A DNA stretch of 64,000 nt from Citrobacter amalonaticus Y19 (GTDB taxonomy: Bacteria > Pseudomonadota > Gammaproteobacteria > Enterobacterales > Enterobacteriaceae). Below are positions 1-11,108 of the stretch, piece after piece. The notes under the pieces are model-generated. The model worked only from the letters and a program-made list of their open reading frames with translations. It made no database searches and was not told the DNA's origin. How positions within the stretch are numbered: position 1 is the first letter of the stretch; every line of letters begins with the position of its first letter. The position numbers and the translations under genes are program-made. The stretch spans positions 4,774,001-4,838,000 of the forward strand of contig NZ_CP011132.1 of assembly GCF_000981805.1 (NCBI RefSeq), given 5' to 3'.

Positions 1-172
1 CGGGTTAAGCCCCGACGTTCCGTACAACTATTTCCCGAAAAACGATCCCCAAAACAAACCTCGCGCCACCTGGCGAAGCCACGGTAATTTGCTGTTCATC
101 AACTGGCTCAACTATTACGTCTATCAGATCACGCCATATGATCTGCGTCACATGAATCCAACGCTGGATTAA
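1..172 (+). CDS. metA: Homoserine O-succinyltransferase, C-terminal fragment
   Basis: Only the last 56 codons are inside the window; the frame opens at base 2 and ends in TAA at 170-172. The encoded tail ([10 protein letters not shown], then [14 protein letters not shown] at the end) is the characteristic MetA C-terminus. MetA transfers succinyl from succinyl-CoA to homoserine in the first committed step of methionine synthesis. Its position directly upstream of aceB is the normal enterobacterial arrangement. The catalytic region lies before the window and cannot be inspected. Confidence 0.93.
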   Translation, partial: GLSPDVPYNYFPKNDPQNKPRATWRSHGNLLFINWLNYYVYQITPYDLRHMNPTLD

Positions 173-216
173 TCGTCTGCCGCTGACGATCCTAAAGCGT
201 TTCAGCATATTGAATC

Positions 217-240
217 AGGCACCTTCGGGTGCCTTTTTTA
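217..240 (+). terminator. Rho-independent terminator of metA
   Basis: A stem AGGCACC / GGTGCCT closed by a TTCG loop is followed by a run of T, 45 bases after the metA stop codon. Confidence 0.9.
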
Positions 241-318
241 TTTCCGAAATGCACCTCATCTTGTAATTAAACTTTATTTTTATTGTTATCAATAGGTTAA
301 TTGATAATTTAATTAAAA

Positions 319-387
319 ATGGAAATTGTTTTTGATTTTGATTTTGAAATGAGTAGTCTTAGTTGTGCTGAACGAAAAGCGCACAAC
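319..387 (+). promoter_or_regulatory. aceBAK promoter with IclR operator region
   Basis: A candidate sigma70 promoter has TTGATT at 332-337 and TAGTCT at 354-359 with a 16-base spacer. The AT-rich TGGAAATTGTTTTTGATT block starting at 320 matches the region bound by IclR upstream of E. coli aceB, and its TGGAAAT half-site recurs in front of iclR in this window. Downstream, GTTGTGC (362-368) and GCACAAC (381-387) form a perfect inverted repeat that would be a 7-bp hairpin in the leader. Operator assignment rests on similarity to the E. coli promoter. Confidence 0.7.
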
Positions 388-440
388 GATCCTTCGTTCG
401 CATTGGGAATGCTGTGTTATCAATGACGAGGAGTTACAGA

Positions 441-2042
441 ATGAATCAACAGGCAACGACGACCGATGAGTTGATCTTCACCAAGCCTTATGGTGAGTCA
501 GAGAGGCAGATCCTGACTGCTGAAGCGGTCGAATTTCTCACTGAACTGGTGGCACGCTTTACGGCAAAGCGTAACAAGTTGCTCGCGGCTCGTATTCAGC
601 AGCAACAGGATATCGACAACGGTATATTGCCTGATTTCATTTCGGAAACCGTTTCCATTAGAAATGACAACTGGAAGATTCGCGGTATTCCGGAGGATTT
701 ACAGGATCGTCGGGTCGAAATTACCGGGCCGGTTGAGCGCAAGATGGTTATCAATGCGCTGAACGCGAATGTGAAGGTTTTTATGGCCGATTTTGAAGAT
801 TCGCTGGCGCCGGAATGGAGCAAAGTGATCGACGGACATATTAACCTGCGCGACGCGGTAAATGGCACCATCAGCTACACCAATGAAGCCGGTAAAATCT
901 ACCAATTGAAGCCCGATCCGGCATTACTGATTTGTCGCGTGCGCGGCCTGCACCTGCCGGAAAAACATGTGACCTGGCGCGGTGAAGCGATCCCCGGCAG
1001 CTTGTTCGACTTTGCCCTCTATTTCTTCCATAACTACAAAGCGTTGCTGGCCAAAGGCAGCGGTCCCTATTTCTACCTGCCAAAAACGCAGGCGTGGCAG
1101 GAAGCGGCCTGGTGGAGTGAAGTCTTCAGCTATACCGAAGATCGTTTCAATCTGTCTCGCGGCACAATTAAAGCCACATTGTTGATTGAAACCCTGCCGG
1201 CAGTGTTCCAGATGGATGAGATCCTGCACGCGCTGCGCGATCATATTGTCGGTCTGAACTGCGGTCGCTGGGATTACATTTTCAGCTATATCAAGACGCT
1301 GAAGAATCACCCGGATCGCGTTCTGCCGGACCGTCAGGTGGTGACGATGGATAAGCCCTTCCTCAGCGCCTATTCGCGTCTGCTGATTAAAACCTGCCAC
1401 AAGCGTGGCGCCTTCGCGATGGGCGGTATGGCGGCATTCATCCCGAGCAAAGACGTTGAACGCAACAATCAGGTGCTCAGCAAAGTGAAAGCGGATAAAT
1501 CGCTGGAAGCCAATAACGGTCACGATGGTACGTGGATTGCGCATCCTGGTCTGGCGGATACCGCGATGGCGGTCTTCAACGAGGTGCTGGGCGAGAACAA
1601 AAACCAACTGTTTGTGACCCGTGATGAAGACGCGCCGATTACCGCAGAACAGTTGCTGGCGCCGTGTGAGGGCGAGCGCACCGAAGAGGGGATGCGCGCC
1701 AATATTCGCGTTGCGGTGCAGTACATCGAAGCGTGGATTTCCGGCAACGGTTGCGTACCGATTTATGGCCTGATGGAAGATGCGGCGACGGCGGAAATCT
1801 CCCGTACGTCAATCTGGCAATGGATCCATCACGAGAAAACTCTGAGCAATGGTAAACCGGTCACTAAGGCGCTGTTCCGCCAGATGTTGGCTGAAGAGAT
1901 GCGGGTCATCCAGGACGAACTGGGTGAACACCGCTACAGCAGTGGCCGTTTTGATGATGCCGCGCGCCTGATGGAACAAATCACCACCTCTGATGAATTA
2001 ATCGATTTCCTGACGTTGCCAGGCTACCGCCTGTTGGCTTAA
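441..2042 (+). CDS. aceB: Malate synthase A
   Basis: Condenses glyoxylate with acetyl-CoA to give malate, the second step of the glyoxylate shunt used for growth on acetate. The 533-residue product has the family length and carries the malate synthase signature DHIVGLNCGRWDYIF near residues 266-280. I chose the ATG at 441 because GAGGAG lies about 8 bases upstream and the protein then starts MNQQATTTDE like E. coli AceB; an in-frame ATG at 423 would add six residues. It is the first gene of aceBAK, with the IclR-type promoter immediately upstream and a 141-base gap to aceA. Confidence 0.97.
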   Translation: MNQQATTTDELIFTKPYGESERQILTAEAVEFLTELVARFTAKRNKLLAARIQQQQDIDNGILPDFISETVSIRNDNWKIRGIPEDLQDRRVEITGPVERKMVINALNANVKVFMADFEDSLAPEWSKVIDGHINLRDAVNGTISYTNEAGKIYQLKPDPALLICRVRGLHLPEKHVTWRGEAIPGSLFDFALYFFHNYKALLAKGSGPYFYLPKTQAWQEAAWWSEVFSYTEDRFNLSRGTIKATLLIETLPAVFQMDEILHALRDHIVGLNCGRWDYIFSYIKTLKNHPDRVLPDRQVVTMDKPFLSAYSRLLIKTCHKRGAFAMGGMAAFIPSKDVERNNQVLSKVKADKSLEANNGHDGTWIAHPGLADTAMAVFNEVLGENKNQLFVTRDEDAPITAEQLLAPCEGERTEEGMRANIRVAVQYIEAWISGNGCVPIYGLMEDAATAEISRTSIWQWIHHEKTLSNGKPVTKALFRQMLAEEMRVIQDELGEHRYSSGRFDDAARLMEQITTSDELIDFLTLPGYRLLA

Positions 2043-2045
2043 TTG

Positions 2046-2152
2046 CCCAGGCTATTTTGTTCGCCATTTTGGCCCCGGGCTGTGTTCAAAATCCTCATGT
2101 CGGTTTTTGTGCGCAGGCCGTGACCAAACTGCCTTCACCGATAACGCCTGGG
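2046..2152 (+). repeat. Intergenic element with CCCAGGC...GCCTGGG ends (aceB-aceA copy)
   Basis: A 107-base segment filling most of the aceB-aceA gap is bounded by a perfect 7-base inverted repeat, CCCAGGC at 2046 and GCCTGGG at 2146. It shares AGGCTATTT near its left end, an internal AATCCTCA block and ACGCCTGG at its right end with the element between malF and malG (43372-43491). I cannot assign it to a named family. Confidence 0.55.
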
Positions 2153-2183
2153 AAGCCAGGAAGATAATATGGAGCATCTGCAC

Positions 2184-3488
2184 ATGAAAACCCGTACCCA
2201 ACAGATCGAAGCGTTACAGAAAGAATGGACACAACCGCGCTGGGAAGGCATTTGTCGCCCGTACAGCGCGGAGGACGTGGTGAAATTACGCGGCTCGGTT
2301 AACCCGGAATGCACGCTGGCACAGCTGGGCGCAGCCAAAATGTGGCGCCTGCTGCACGGTGAATCAAAAAAAGGCTACATCAATAGTCTCGGCGCGCTGA
2401 CCGGCGGCCAGGCGTTGCAGCAGGCGAAAGCAGGTATCGAGGCGGTGTATCTGTCGGGCTGGCAGGTGGCGGCGGATGCTAACCTGGCATCCAGCATGTA
2501 CCCGGACCAATCGCTCTACCCTGCAAACTCTGTTCCGGCAGTGGTGGATCGGATCAACAACACCTTCCGTCGTGCGGATCAGATTCAGTGGTCCAGCGGT
2601 ATTGAACCCAACGATCCGCGCTATGTGGATTACTTTCTGCCGATCGTGGCCGATGCGGAAGCCGGGTTTGGTGGCGTATTGAATGCCTTTGAGCTGATGA
2701 AATCGATGATTGAGGCCGGTGCAGCGGCTGTTCACTTCGAAGATCAGCTGGCTTCGGTGAAGAAGTGCGGCCATATGGGCGGCAAAGTGCTGGTGCCGAC
2801 TCAGGAAGCGATTCAGAAACTGGTGGCTGCGCGTCTGGCGGCTGACGTCATGGGCGTACCGACGCTGGTGATCGCCCGTACCGATGCGGATGCGGCGGAT
2901 CTGATCACCTCCGACTGCGACCCGTACGACAGCGAATTTATTACCGGTGAGCGTACCAGTGAAGGGTTTTTCCGTACGCATGCCGGCATTGAGCAGGCGA
3001 TCAGCCGTGGTCTGGCCTATGCCCCGTATGCCGACCTGGTCTGGTGTGAAACGTCCACGCCGGATCTGGAACTGGCGAAGCGCTTTGCCGATGCCATTCA
3101 CGCCAAATATCCGGGCAAACTGCTGGCCTACAACTGCTCGCCGTCGTTCAACTGGCAGAAGAATCTGGACGACAAGACCATCGCCAGCTTCCAGCAACAG
3201 TTGTCTGATATGGGCTACAAGTACCAGTTCATCACCCTGGCGGGTATCCACAGCATGTGGTTCAACATGTTCGACCTCGCGCACTCCTATGCGCAAGGTG
3301 AAGGTATGCGCCACTATGTTGAGAAGGTTCAGCAACCAGAATTTGCGGCGGCTAAAGACGGTTATACCTTCGTCTCTCACCAACAGGAAGTGGGCACCGG
3401 TTACTTCGATAAAGTCACCACCATTATTCAGGGTGGCGCATCATCGGTGACCGCGCTGACCGGTTCGACCGAAGAATCGCAGTTTTGA
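2184..3488 (+). CDS. aceA: Isocitrate lyase
   Basis: Cleaves isocitrate to glyoxylate and succinate, the entry reaction of the glyoxylate bypass. The 434-residue product is the E. coli length and contains the catalytic motif KKCGH, with the active-site cysteine at about 195. An in-frame ATG at 2169 would add five residues, but GGAG at 2171-2174 places the ribosome nine bases before the ATG at 2184, giving the usual MKTRTQQIE start. Second gene of the operon; a BIME separates it from aceK, as in E. coli, where such a repeat accompanies the drop in expression between aceA and aceK. Confidence 0.97.
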   Translation: MKTRTQQIEALQKEWTQPRWEGICRPYSAEDVVKLRGSVNPECTLAQLGAAKMWRLLHGESKKGYINSLGALTGGQALQQAKAGIEAVYLSGWQVAADANLASSMYPDQSLYPANSVPAVVDRINNTFRRADQIQWSSGIEPNDPRYVDYFLPIVADAEAGFGGVLNAFELMKSMIEAGAAAVHFEDQLASVKKCGHMGGKVLVPTQEAIQKLVAARLAADVMGVPTLVIARTDADAADLITSDCDPYDSEFITGERTSEGFFRTHAGIEQAISRGLAYAPYADLVWCETSTPDLELAKRFADAIHAKYPGKLLAYNCSPSFNWQKNLDDKTIASFQQQLSDMGYKYQFITLAGIHSMWFNMFDLAHSYAQGEGMRHYVEKVQQPEFAAAKDGYTFVSHQQEVGTGYFDKVTTIIQGGASSVTALTGSTEESQF

Positions 3489-3492
3489 TTAA

Positions 3493-5315
<1,823 letters not shown>

Positions 5316-5320
5316 TTCCT

Positions 5321-5578
5321 GTAGGCCGGATAAGGCGCTTACACCGCCATCCGGCAATATGCGCCGATCTGCCTGATGGCGCTACGCTTATCAGGCCTAC
5401 CATACTCCAACCGTAGGCCGGATAAGACGTTTACGTCGTCATCCGGCAATATGCGCCGATCTGCCTGATGGCGCTATGCTTATCAGGCCTACCATACTCC
5501 AACCGTAGGCCGGATAAGACGTTTACGTCGTCATCCGGCTGGATGCTTGCCTGATGGCGCTACGCTTATCAGGTCTAC
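5321..5578. repeat. BIME array downstream of aceK
   Basis: At least six alternating REP units (GTAGGCCGGATAAG and CCTGATGGCGCTACGCTTATC types) fill the gap between the convergent aceK and iclR. The stretch AATATGCGCCGATCTGCCTG is repeated almost exactly at about 5357 and 5447, so the array grew by tandem duplication with a period near 90 bases. Confidence 0.9.
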
Positions 5579-5605
5579 TGAAAATGCCTCTCAGGGGTAT
5601 TTTGC

Positions 5606-6430
5606 TTACCGGATCCCGCCGTATGCCAGCGTCACCTCTTTCGCCGCCTTGATAACCATCGCGCCAAACTCGGTAACGCGGTCGTCGGTGATGCGTGAAA
5701 TCGGGCCGGAGATGGAGATCGCCGCGAACGGCTCGCGATGCTCGTCATAAATACACGAGGCCACGCAGCGCAGGCCGAGCGCATGCTCCTCATCATCAAA
5801 GGAATAGCCGCGCTTGCGCGTCTGGGCGAGGTCGTCCTTCAGATGAACCGGGGAGACCAGCGTCGCGTGGGTGTACGCATGCAGCCCTTTGCGGTGCAGT
5901 AATTGAGTCACCTGATCTTCACTCAACTGCGCTAAAAACGCTTTACCTGCGCCCGAGGCGTGCATTGGCAGCTTACCGCCAATCGGTGCAGACATGCGCA
6001 TCAGTTGGGTGCATTGCACCTGGTCAATGATAATCGCCTGATGGTCACTCTGATCCAGTACCGCCAGGTTCACCGTCTCGCCGGAGTCTTCCATCAGTTT
6101 GCGCAGAATCGGATGGACGATTGCCAGCAGATTGCGGCTCTGTAAAAAGCTGCTGCCGACGATGAACGCGTGCGGGCCTATCGCCCAGTGCCCAAGATCG
6201 CCCACCTGACGCACAAAGCCCTGCTGTTGCATGGTGCTCAGTAAACGGTGGGTGGTCGAGTTCGGCAAGCCAGCCTGCTGTGCCAGTTCGGTCAACGCCA
6301 CGCTGCCGTTGGATTCCGCGATCCATTCCAGTAGTTTCAGGCCACGGGTCAGTGACTGAACCTGTCCGGCGGCGGGGACGGTCGTCGCGGCGGGTTTTCT
6401 GCCGCGTTTGGCGGGAACGGGTGCAACCAT
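5606..6430 (-). CDS. iclR: Transcriptional repressor IclR of the acetate operon
   Basis: Represses aceBAK and its own gene; glyoxylate and pyruvate modulate binding. The 274-residue protein has the family length and order: a basic N-terminus (PAKRGRKPA), a winged helix near residues 25-85 with recognition segment AGLPNSTTHRLL, and a C-terminal IclR effector domain containing MHASGAGKAFLAQ. It is convergent with aceK and divergent from metH. An IclR-like half-site lies in its own promoter. Confidence 0.97.
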   Translation of the reverse strand: MVAPVPAKRGRKPAATTVPAAGQVQSLTRGLKLLEWIAESNGSVALTELAQQAGLPNSTTHRLLSTMQQQGFVRQVGDLGHWAIGPHAFIVGSSFLQSRNLLAIVHPILRKLMEDSGETVNLAVLDQSDHQAIIIDQVQCTQLMRMSAPIGGKLPMHASGAGKAFLAQLSEDQVTQLLHRKGLHAYTHATLVSPVHLKDDLAQTRKRGYSFDDEEHALGLRCVASCIYDEHREPFAAISISGPISRITDDRVTEFGAMVIKAAKEVTLAYGGIR

Positions 6431-6452
6431 AGCGGACTCCTTTTCTGTATCG

Positions 6453-6467
6453 TGGAAATCATTTTCG
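6453..6467 (-). promoter_or_regulatory. Candidate IclR autoregulatory site
   Basis: TGGAAATCATTTTCG lies 23 bases upstream of the iclR start and matches most of the imperfect palindrome TGGAAATNATTTCCA reported for IclR-family sites. A TATAAT-like sequence sits just beyond it. Call based on motif similarity only. Confidence 0.55.
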
Positions 6468-6625
6468 TTTTATTCAATTATAATGCAAGAAGTCTTGTAC
6501 TGATCGGATGAGTGAAGCTGAACATGTCTCATGTTGCCCGTTGTTTGCTTTTCGGTTACGACGGTTTATGCCAGTATGGCTTGTTGAGCTTTTTTCGGTC
6601 TGGTTGAGCGTTGTCGGGAGCAAGT

Positions 6626-9600
6626 GTGAGCAGCAAAGTTGAACAACTGCGTGCGCAGTTAAATGAACGTATTCTGGTGCTGGACGGCGGCATGGGCACG
6701 ATGATCCAGAGCTACCGCCTGAGTGAAGAGGATTTCCGTGGTGAACGCTTTGCCGACTGGCCGTGCGACCTGAAAGGCAACAATGACCTGCTGGTGCTGA
6801 GTAAGCCAGAGGTGATCGCCGCTATTCACAACGCGTACTTTGACGCGGGCGCGGACATCATTGAAACCAACACCTTCAACTCCACTCCTATCGCGATGGC
6901 GGATTACCAGATGGAATCCCTGTCGGCGGAGATCAACTTTGCCGCCGCGAAACTGGCGCGCGCTTGCGCCGATGAGTGGACCGCTCGTACCCCGGAAAAA
7001 CCGCGCTATGTGGCGGGTGTTCTCGGCCCAACCAACCGCACCGCGTCGATCTCGCCGGATGTGAATGACCCGGCATTTCGTAATATCACTTTTGACCAGT
7101 TGGTGTCCGCTTATCGCGAATCCACCAAAGCGCTGGTGGAAGGCGGCAGTGACCTGATTCTAATTGAAACCGTCTTTGATACGCTGAACGCGAAAGCCGC
7201 GATTTTTGCCGTTAAAGAAGAGCTGGAAGCGCTGGGCGTCGACCTGCCGATCATGATTTCCGGCACCATCACCGATGCTTCAGGCCGGACGCTTTCCGGT
7301 CAGACAACGGAGGCGTTTTATAACTCCCTGCGCCATGCCGAACCTCTTACCTTCGGTCTCAACTGTGCGCTGGGACCGGATGAACTGCGCCAGTATGTGC
7401 AGGAGCTTTCACGCATTGCTGAATGCTACGTGACGGCGCACCCGAACGCCGGGTTGCCCAACGCTTTCGGTGAATACGATCTGGATGCCGATACGATGGC
7501 GGGTCAGATCCGCGAGTGGGCCGAAGCAGGATTCCTGAACATCGTCGGCGGCTGCTGCGGCACCACGCCGGAACACATTGCGGCGATGAGCCGCGCCGTC
7601 GAGGGATTGGCGCCGCGTCAGTTGCCGGAGATCCCCGTTGCCTGCCGCCTGTCCGGTCTCGAGCCGCTGAATATTGGCGATGACAGCCTGTTTGTGAACG
7701 TCGGTGAACGTACCAACGTCACCGGTTCCGCTAAATTTAAGCGCCTGATCAAAGAAGAAAAATACAACGAAGCGCTGGATGTTGCCCGTCAGCAGGTAGA
7801 AAGCGGTGCGCAGATTATCGATATCAATATGGATGAGGGGATGCTCGACGCCGAAGCGGCGATGGTGCGCTTCCTCAACCTGATCGCCGGTGAGCCGGAC
7901 ATTGCTCGTGTGCCGATCATGATTGACTCCTCAAAATGGGAAGTCATCGAGAAAGGGCTGAAGTGTATTCAGGGGAAAGGCATCGTTAACTCCATCTCCA
8001 TGAAAGAGGGGGTTGAGATCTTCACCCACCACGCGAAGCTGCTGCGTCGCTACGGTGCGGCGGTGGTGGTGATGGCTTTTGATGAACAGGGCCAGGCGGA
8101 TACCCGCGCGCGTAAAATCGAGATTTGCCGCCGGGCGTACAAGATCCTCACCGAAGAGGTGGGTTTCCCGCCGGAAGACATTATTTTCGACCCGAATATT
8201 TTCGCGGTAGCGACCGGGATTGAAGAGCACAACAACTACGCGCAGGACTTTATCGGCGCGTGTGAAGACATCAAACGCGAGCTGCCGCATGCGCTGATCT
8301 CCGGCGGCGTGTCCAACGTGTCGTTCTCGTTTCGCGGTAACGATCCGGTGCGCGAAGCCATTCACGCGGTGTTCCTCTACTACGCCATCCGCAACGGTAT
8401 GGACATGGGGATTGTGAACGCCGGACAACTGGCGATTTACGACGATTTGCCTGCTGACCTGCGCGACGCGGTCGAGGACGTGATCCTCAACCGTCGTGAT
8501 GACGGCACTGAGCGACTGCTGGAACTGGCGGAGAAATACCGTGGCAGCAAGAGCGATGAGACGGCCAACGCCCAGCTGGCGGAATGGCGCACCTGGGAAG
8601 TTAAAAAACGCCTCGAATACTCGCTGGTTAAAGGCATCACCGAATTTATCGAGCAGGACACCGAAGAGGCGCGTCAGCAGGCCGCCCGTCCGATTGAAGT
8701 GATTGAAGGGCCGCTGATGGACGGTATGAACGTCGTCGGCGACCTGTTCGGCGAGGGTAAGATGTTCCTGCCGCAGGTGGTGAAATCCGCCCGCGTCATG
8801 AAACAGGCGGTGGCGTATCTCGAACCGTTTATCGAAGCCAGCAAAGAGAAAGGCTCCAGCAACGGCAAGATGGTGATCGCCACCGTGAAAGGCGACGTTC
8901 ACGATATCGGCAAGAACATTGTTGGCGTGGTCCTGCAATGTAACAACTACGAAATTGTCGATCTTGGCGTGATGGTGCCGGCAGAGAAGATCCTCAGAAC
9001 CGCGAAAGAGGTGAATGCGGATCTGATCGGCCTCTCCGGGCTGATTACCCCGTCGCTGGACGAAATGGTCAACGTGGCGAAAGAGATGGAGCGTCAGGGA
9101 TTCACTATTCCGCTGCTGATTGGCGGGGCGACGACCTCGAAAGCGCATACGGCGGTGAAAATCGAGCAGAACTACAGTGGTCCCACGGTTTATGTGCAGA
9201 ACGCCTCGCGCACCGTCGGCGTGGTCGCCGCGCTGCTTTCCGATACCCAGCGCGATGACTTTGTCGCCCGTACCCGCAAAGAGTATGAAACTGTGCGCAT
9301 CCAGCATGGGCGTAAGAAACCCCGCACGCCGCCGGTGACACTGGCGGCAGCGCGTGAAAACGATCTGGCGTTCGACTGGGAAAACTACACCCCGCCGGTG
9401 GCGCATCGTCTGGGCGTGCAGGAGGTCGAAGCCAGCATCGAAACGCTGCGTAACTACATCGACTGGACCCCGTTCTTTATGACCTGGTCGCTGGCCGGGA
9501 AATATCCACGCATTCTGGAAGATGAGGTGGTAGGCGTTGAGGCGAAGCGCCTGTTTAACGATGCCAACGACATGCTGGATAAACTGAGCGCGGAAAAGTC

Positions 9601-10309
9601 GCTGAATCCGCGCGGCGTGGTGGGGCTGTTTCCGGCAAACCGCGTGGGCGATGATATCGAAATCTATCGCGATGAAACGCGTACTCACGTGCTGACAGTC
9701 AGTCATCATCTGCGTCAGCAGACTGAAAAAGTCGGTTTTGCCAACTACTGCCTGTCTGACTTCGTGGCGCCGAAGCTGTCCGGCAAAGCGGACTACATCG
9801 GTGCCTTTGCGGTAACCGGAGGTCTGGAGGAGGATGCGCTGGCAGAGGCGTTTGAAGCCCAGCACGATGATTACAACAAGATCATGGTGAAAGCGCTTGC
9901 TGACCGTCTGGCGGAAGCCTTCGCGGAATACCTGCATGAGCGCGTGCGTAAGGTCTACTGGGGCTATGCGGCCAACGAGAACCTCAGTAATGAGGAGTTG
10001 ATTCGCGAAAACTACCAGGGGATTCGTCCTGCGCCGGGGTATCCGGCTTGTCCGGAGCACACTGAGAAAGGCACCATCTGGCAGTTGCTGGATGTGGAAA
10101 AACATACCGGTATGAAGCTCACTGAATCCTTCGCCATGTGGCCTGGCGCATCGGTCTCTGGCTGGTACTTCAGCCATCCGGACAGCAAGTACTACGCGGT
10201 CGCGCAGATTCAGCGCGATCAGGTGGAGGACTATGCTTTCCGTAAAGGGATGAGCGTCTCTGAAGTTGAACGCTGGCTGGCCCCTAACCTGGGCTATGAC
10301 GCCGACTAA
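6626..10309 (+). CDS. metH: Cobalamin-dependent methionine synthase
   Basis: Transfers the methyl group of 5-methyltetrahydrofolate to homocysteine through methylcobalamin. The 1227-residue product has the four expected modules in order: homocysteine-binding barrel (zinc ligands in GGCCGTTP), pterin domain ([13 protein letters not shown]), cobalamin domain with DVHDIG at 757-762 (the histidine is the lower cobalt ligand), and the SAM reactivation domain ending PNLGYDAD. I chose GTG at 6626 because CGGGAG precedes it by about seven bases and the N-terminus [11 protein letters not shown] matches E. coli. Monocistronic or followed by the small membrane gene 79 bases downstream. Confidence 0.97.
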   Translation: MSSKVEQLRAQLNERILVLDGGMGTMIQSYRLSEEDFRGERFADWPCDLKGNNDLLVLSKPEVIAAIHNAYFDAGADIIETNTFNSTPIAMADYQMESLSAEINFAAAKLARACADEWTARTPEKPRYVAGVLGPTNRTASISPDVNDPAFRNITFDQLVSAYRESTKALVEGGSDLILIETVFDTLNAKAAIFAVKEELEALGVDLPIMISGTITDASGRTLSGQTTEAFYNSLRHAEPLTFGLNCALGPDELRQYVQELSRIAECYVTAHPNAGLPNAFGEYDLDADTMAGQIREWAEAGFLNIVGGCCGTTPEHIAAMSRAVEGLAPRQLPEIPVACRLSGLEPLNIGDDSLFVNVGERTNVTGSAKFKRLIKEEKYNEALDVARQQVESGAQIIDINMDEGMLDAEAAMVRFLNLIAGEPDIARVPIMIDSSKWEVIEKGLKCIQGKGIVNSISMKEGVEIFTHHAKLLRRYGAAVVVMAFDEQGQADTRARKIEICRRAYKILTEEVGFPPEDIIFDPNIFAVATGIEEHNNYAQDFIGACEDIKRELPHALISGGVSNVSFSFRGNDPVREAIHAVFLYYAIRNGMDMGIVNAGQLAIYDDLPADLRDAVEDVILNRRDDGTERLLELAEKYRGSKSDETANAQLAEWRTWEVKKRLEYSLVKGITEFIEQDTEEARQQAARPIEVIEGPLMDGMNVVGDLFGEGKMFLPQVVKSARVMKQAVAYLEPFIEASKEKGSSNGKMVIATVKGDVHDIGKNIVGVVLQCNNYEIVDLGVMVPAEKILRTAKEVNADLIGLSGLITPSLDEMVNVAKEMERQGFTIPLLIGGATTSKAHTAVKIEQNYSGPTVYVQNASRTVGVVAALLSDTQRDDFVARTRKEYETVRIQHGRKKPRTPPVTLAAARENDLAFDWENYTPPVAHRLGVQEVEASIETLRNYIDWTPFFMTWSLAGKYPRILEDEVVGVEAKRLFNDANDMLDKLSAEKSLNPRGVVGLFPANRVGDDIEIYRDETRTHVLTVSHHLRQQTEKVGFANYCLSDFVAPKLSGKADYIGAFAVTGGLEEDALAEAFEAQHDDYNKIMVKALADRLAEAFAEYLHERVRKVYWGYAANENLSNEELIRENYQGIRPAPGYPACPEHTEKGTIWQLLDVEKHTGMKLTESFAMWPGASVSGWYFSHPDSKYYAVAQIQRDQVEDYAFRKGMSVSEVERWLAPNLGYDAD

Positions 10310-10388
10310 TCGGTCCGGGAGTCTCCCGCCAGCTTCAGCCCGTCGGCGGCGCTGGTGGGAAACGTAATGGCAGCGGAGGCCATGTAAC

Positions 10389-10841
10389 ATGTTTAGCCAG
10401 CTCAAAGCCCGCAATAAAATTCTCTTATTCTGGGGACTGATGGATCTGCTGGCGCTGGGCGTCTATTTCTGGCAGTCCTCGCTTCAGGGTAACGTTCCCT
10501 TTTATTCGGATGTGGTCAATTTCACTCGCACCTTTTCCGCTTATGGGGCGAGTGAAGGACCCGGCGCGGCGATCCAGATCGTCTTCCTCGTAGGCCTGTT
10601 GATGAAGATTTCGCTCATCTACACCGCCTATCTGTTTCTGTTTAAAGATAAATTGAATTATATCCTGCTGGGCATTCAGGAGGTTTTACGCTTTGCGTCA
10701 CTGACCTGCTCGGTCTCACTGTTTCCGCTGTTTTTCTCGCTCATCGGGAGCCATTCGGCAGCGCTGGCGCTGTCCGGATTTCTGTTATCCGAATGCGCCA
10801 AAGTGGGGTCGCTATGGTGGTATCACTCGCGTTCGGCATGA
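10389..10841 (+). CDS. Small inner-membrane protein of unknown function downstream of metH
   Basis: I do not recognise the family. The 150-residue product is strongly hydrophobic with about four predicted membrane spans: residues 12-30, 57-80, 90-118 and 124-144. A GGAGG ribosome site precedes the ATG by about ten bases, and the gene ends at a good rho-independent terminator, so it is probably real and may be co-transcribed with metH. There is no signal peptide and no conserved polar motif that suggests catalysis. E. coli K-12 has no equivalent at this position as far as I know. Confidence 0.75.
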   Translation: MFSQLKARNKILLFWGLMDLLALGVYFWQSSLQGNVPFYSDVVNFTRTFSAYGASEGPGAAIQIVFLVGLLMKISLIYTAYLFLFKDKLNYILLGIQEVLRFASLTCSVSLFPLFFSLIGSHSAALALSGFLLSECAKVGSLWWYHSRSA

Positions 10842-10899
10842 CGTGAGCGGGGAAATCCCGACAGGATGTCACGAAACTGTCATCTTTCCTTACAACTAA

Positions 10900-10931
10900 C
10901 AGGGTGCTCGCCGGGCACCCTGTCTCTTTCT
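10900..10931 (+). terminator. Terminator after the metH-linked membrane gene
   Basis: CAGGGTGC pairs with GCACCCTG around a short loop, followed by TCTCTTTCTT. Confidence 0.75.
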
Positions 10932-10973
10932 TGCGTTTAAACCCTTATACTGGAAGAAGGCTCATGAGCGTTG

Positions 10974-11058
10974 CTTGACGGATGGCGACGTATACGCCTT
11001 ATCCGGCCTACCGGGCTTATTTGTAGGCCTGATAAGCGCAGCGTCATCAGGCATGATG
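10974..11058. repeat. BIME upstream of yjbB
   Basis: Two inverted REP units (GATGGCGACG...CTTATCCGG and GTAGGCCTGATAAGCGCAG) lie between the upstream terminator and yjbB. Confidence 0.88.
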
Positions 11059-11108
11059 CTGGCGCCATGAGTCCCGGAAACCTATAACAATAAGGAGTAC
11101 CTGATTCC

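Noticed and set aside
2364..3383. A 339-codon antisense frame inside aceA, and a similar 227-codon one inside aceB (924-1607).
   Set aside because: Fully antisense to well-conserved enzymes, without translation signals.
7931..10414. An 827-codon open frame on the minus strand opposite metH.
   Set aside because: It is a codon-composition shadow of the high-G+C metH gene: no ribosome site, His/Arg-rich nonsense composition, and no recognisable domain.
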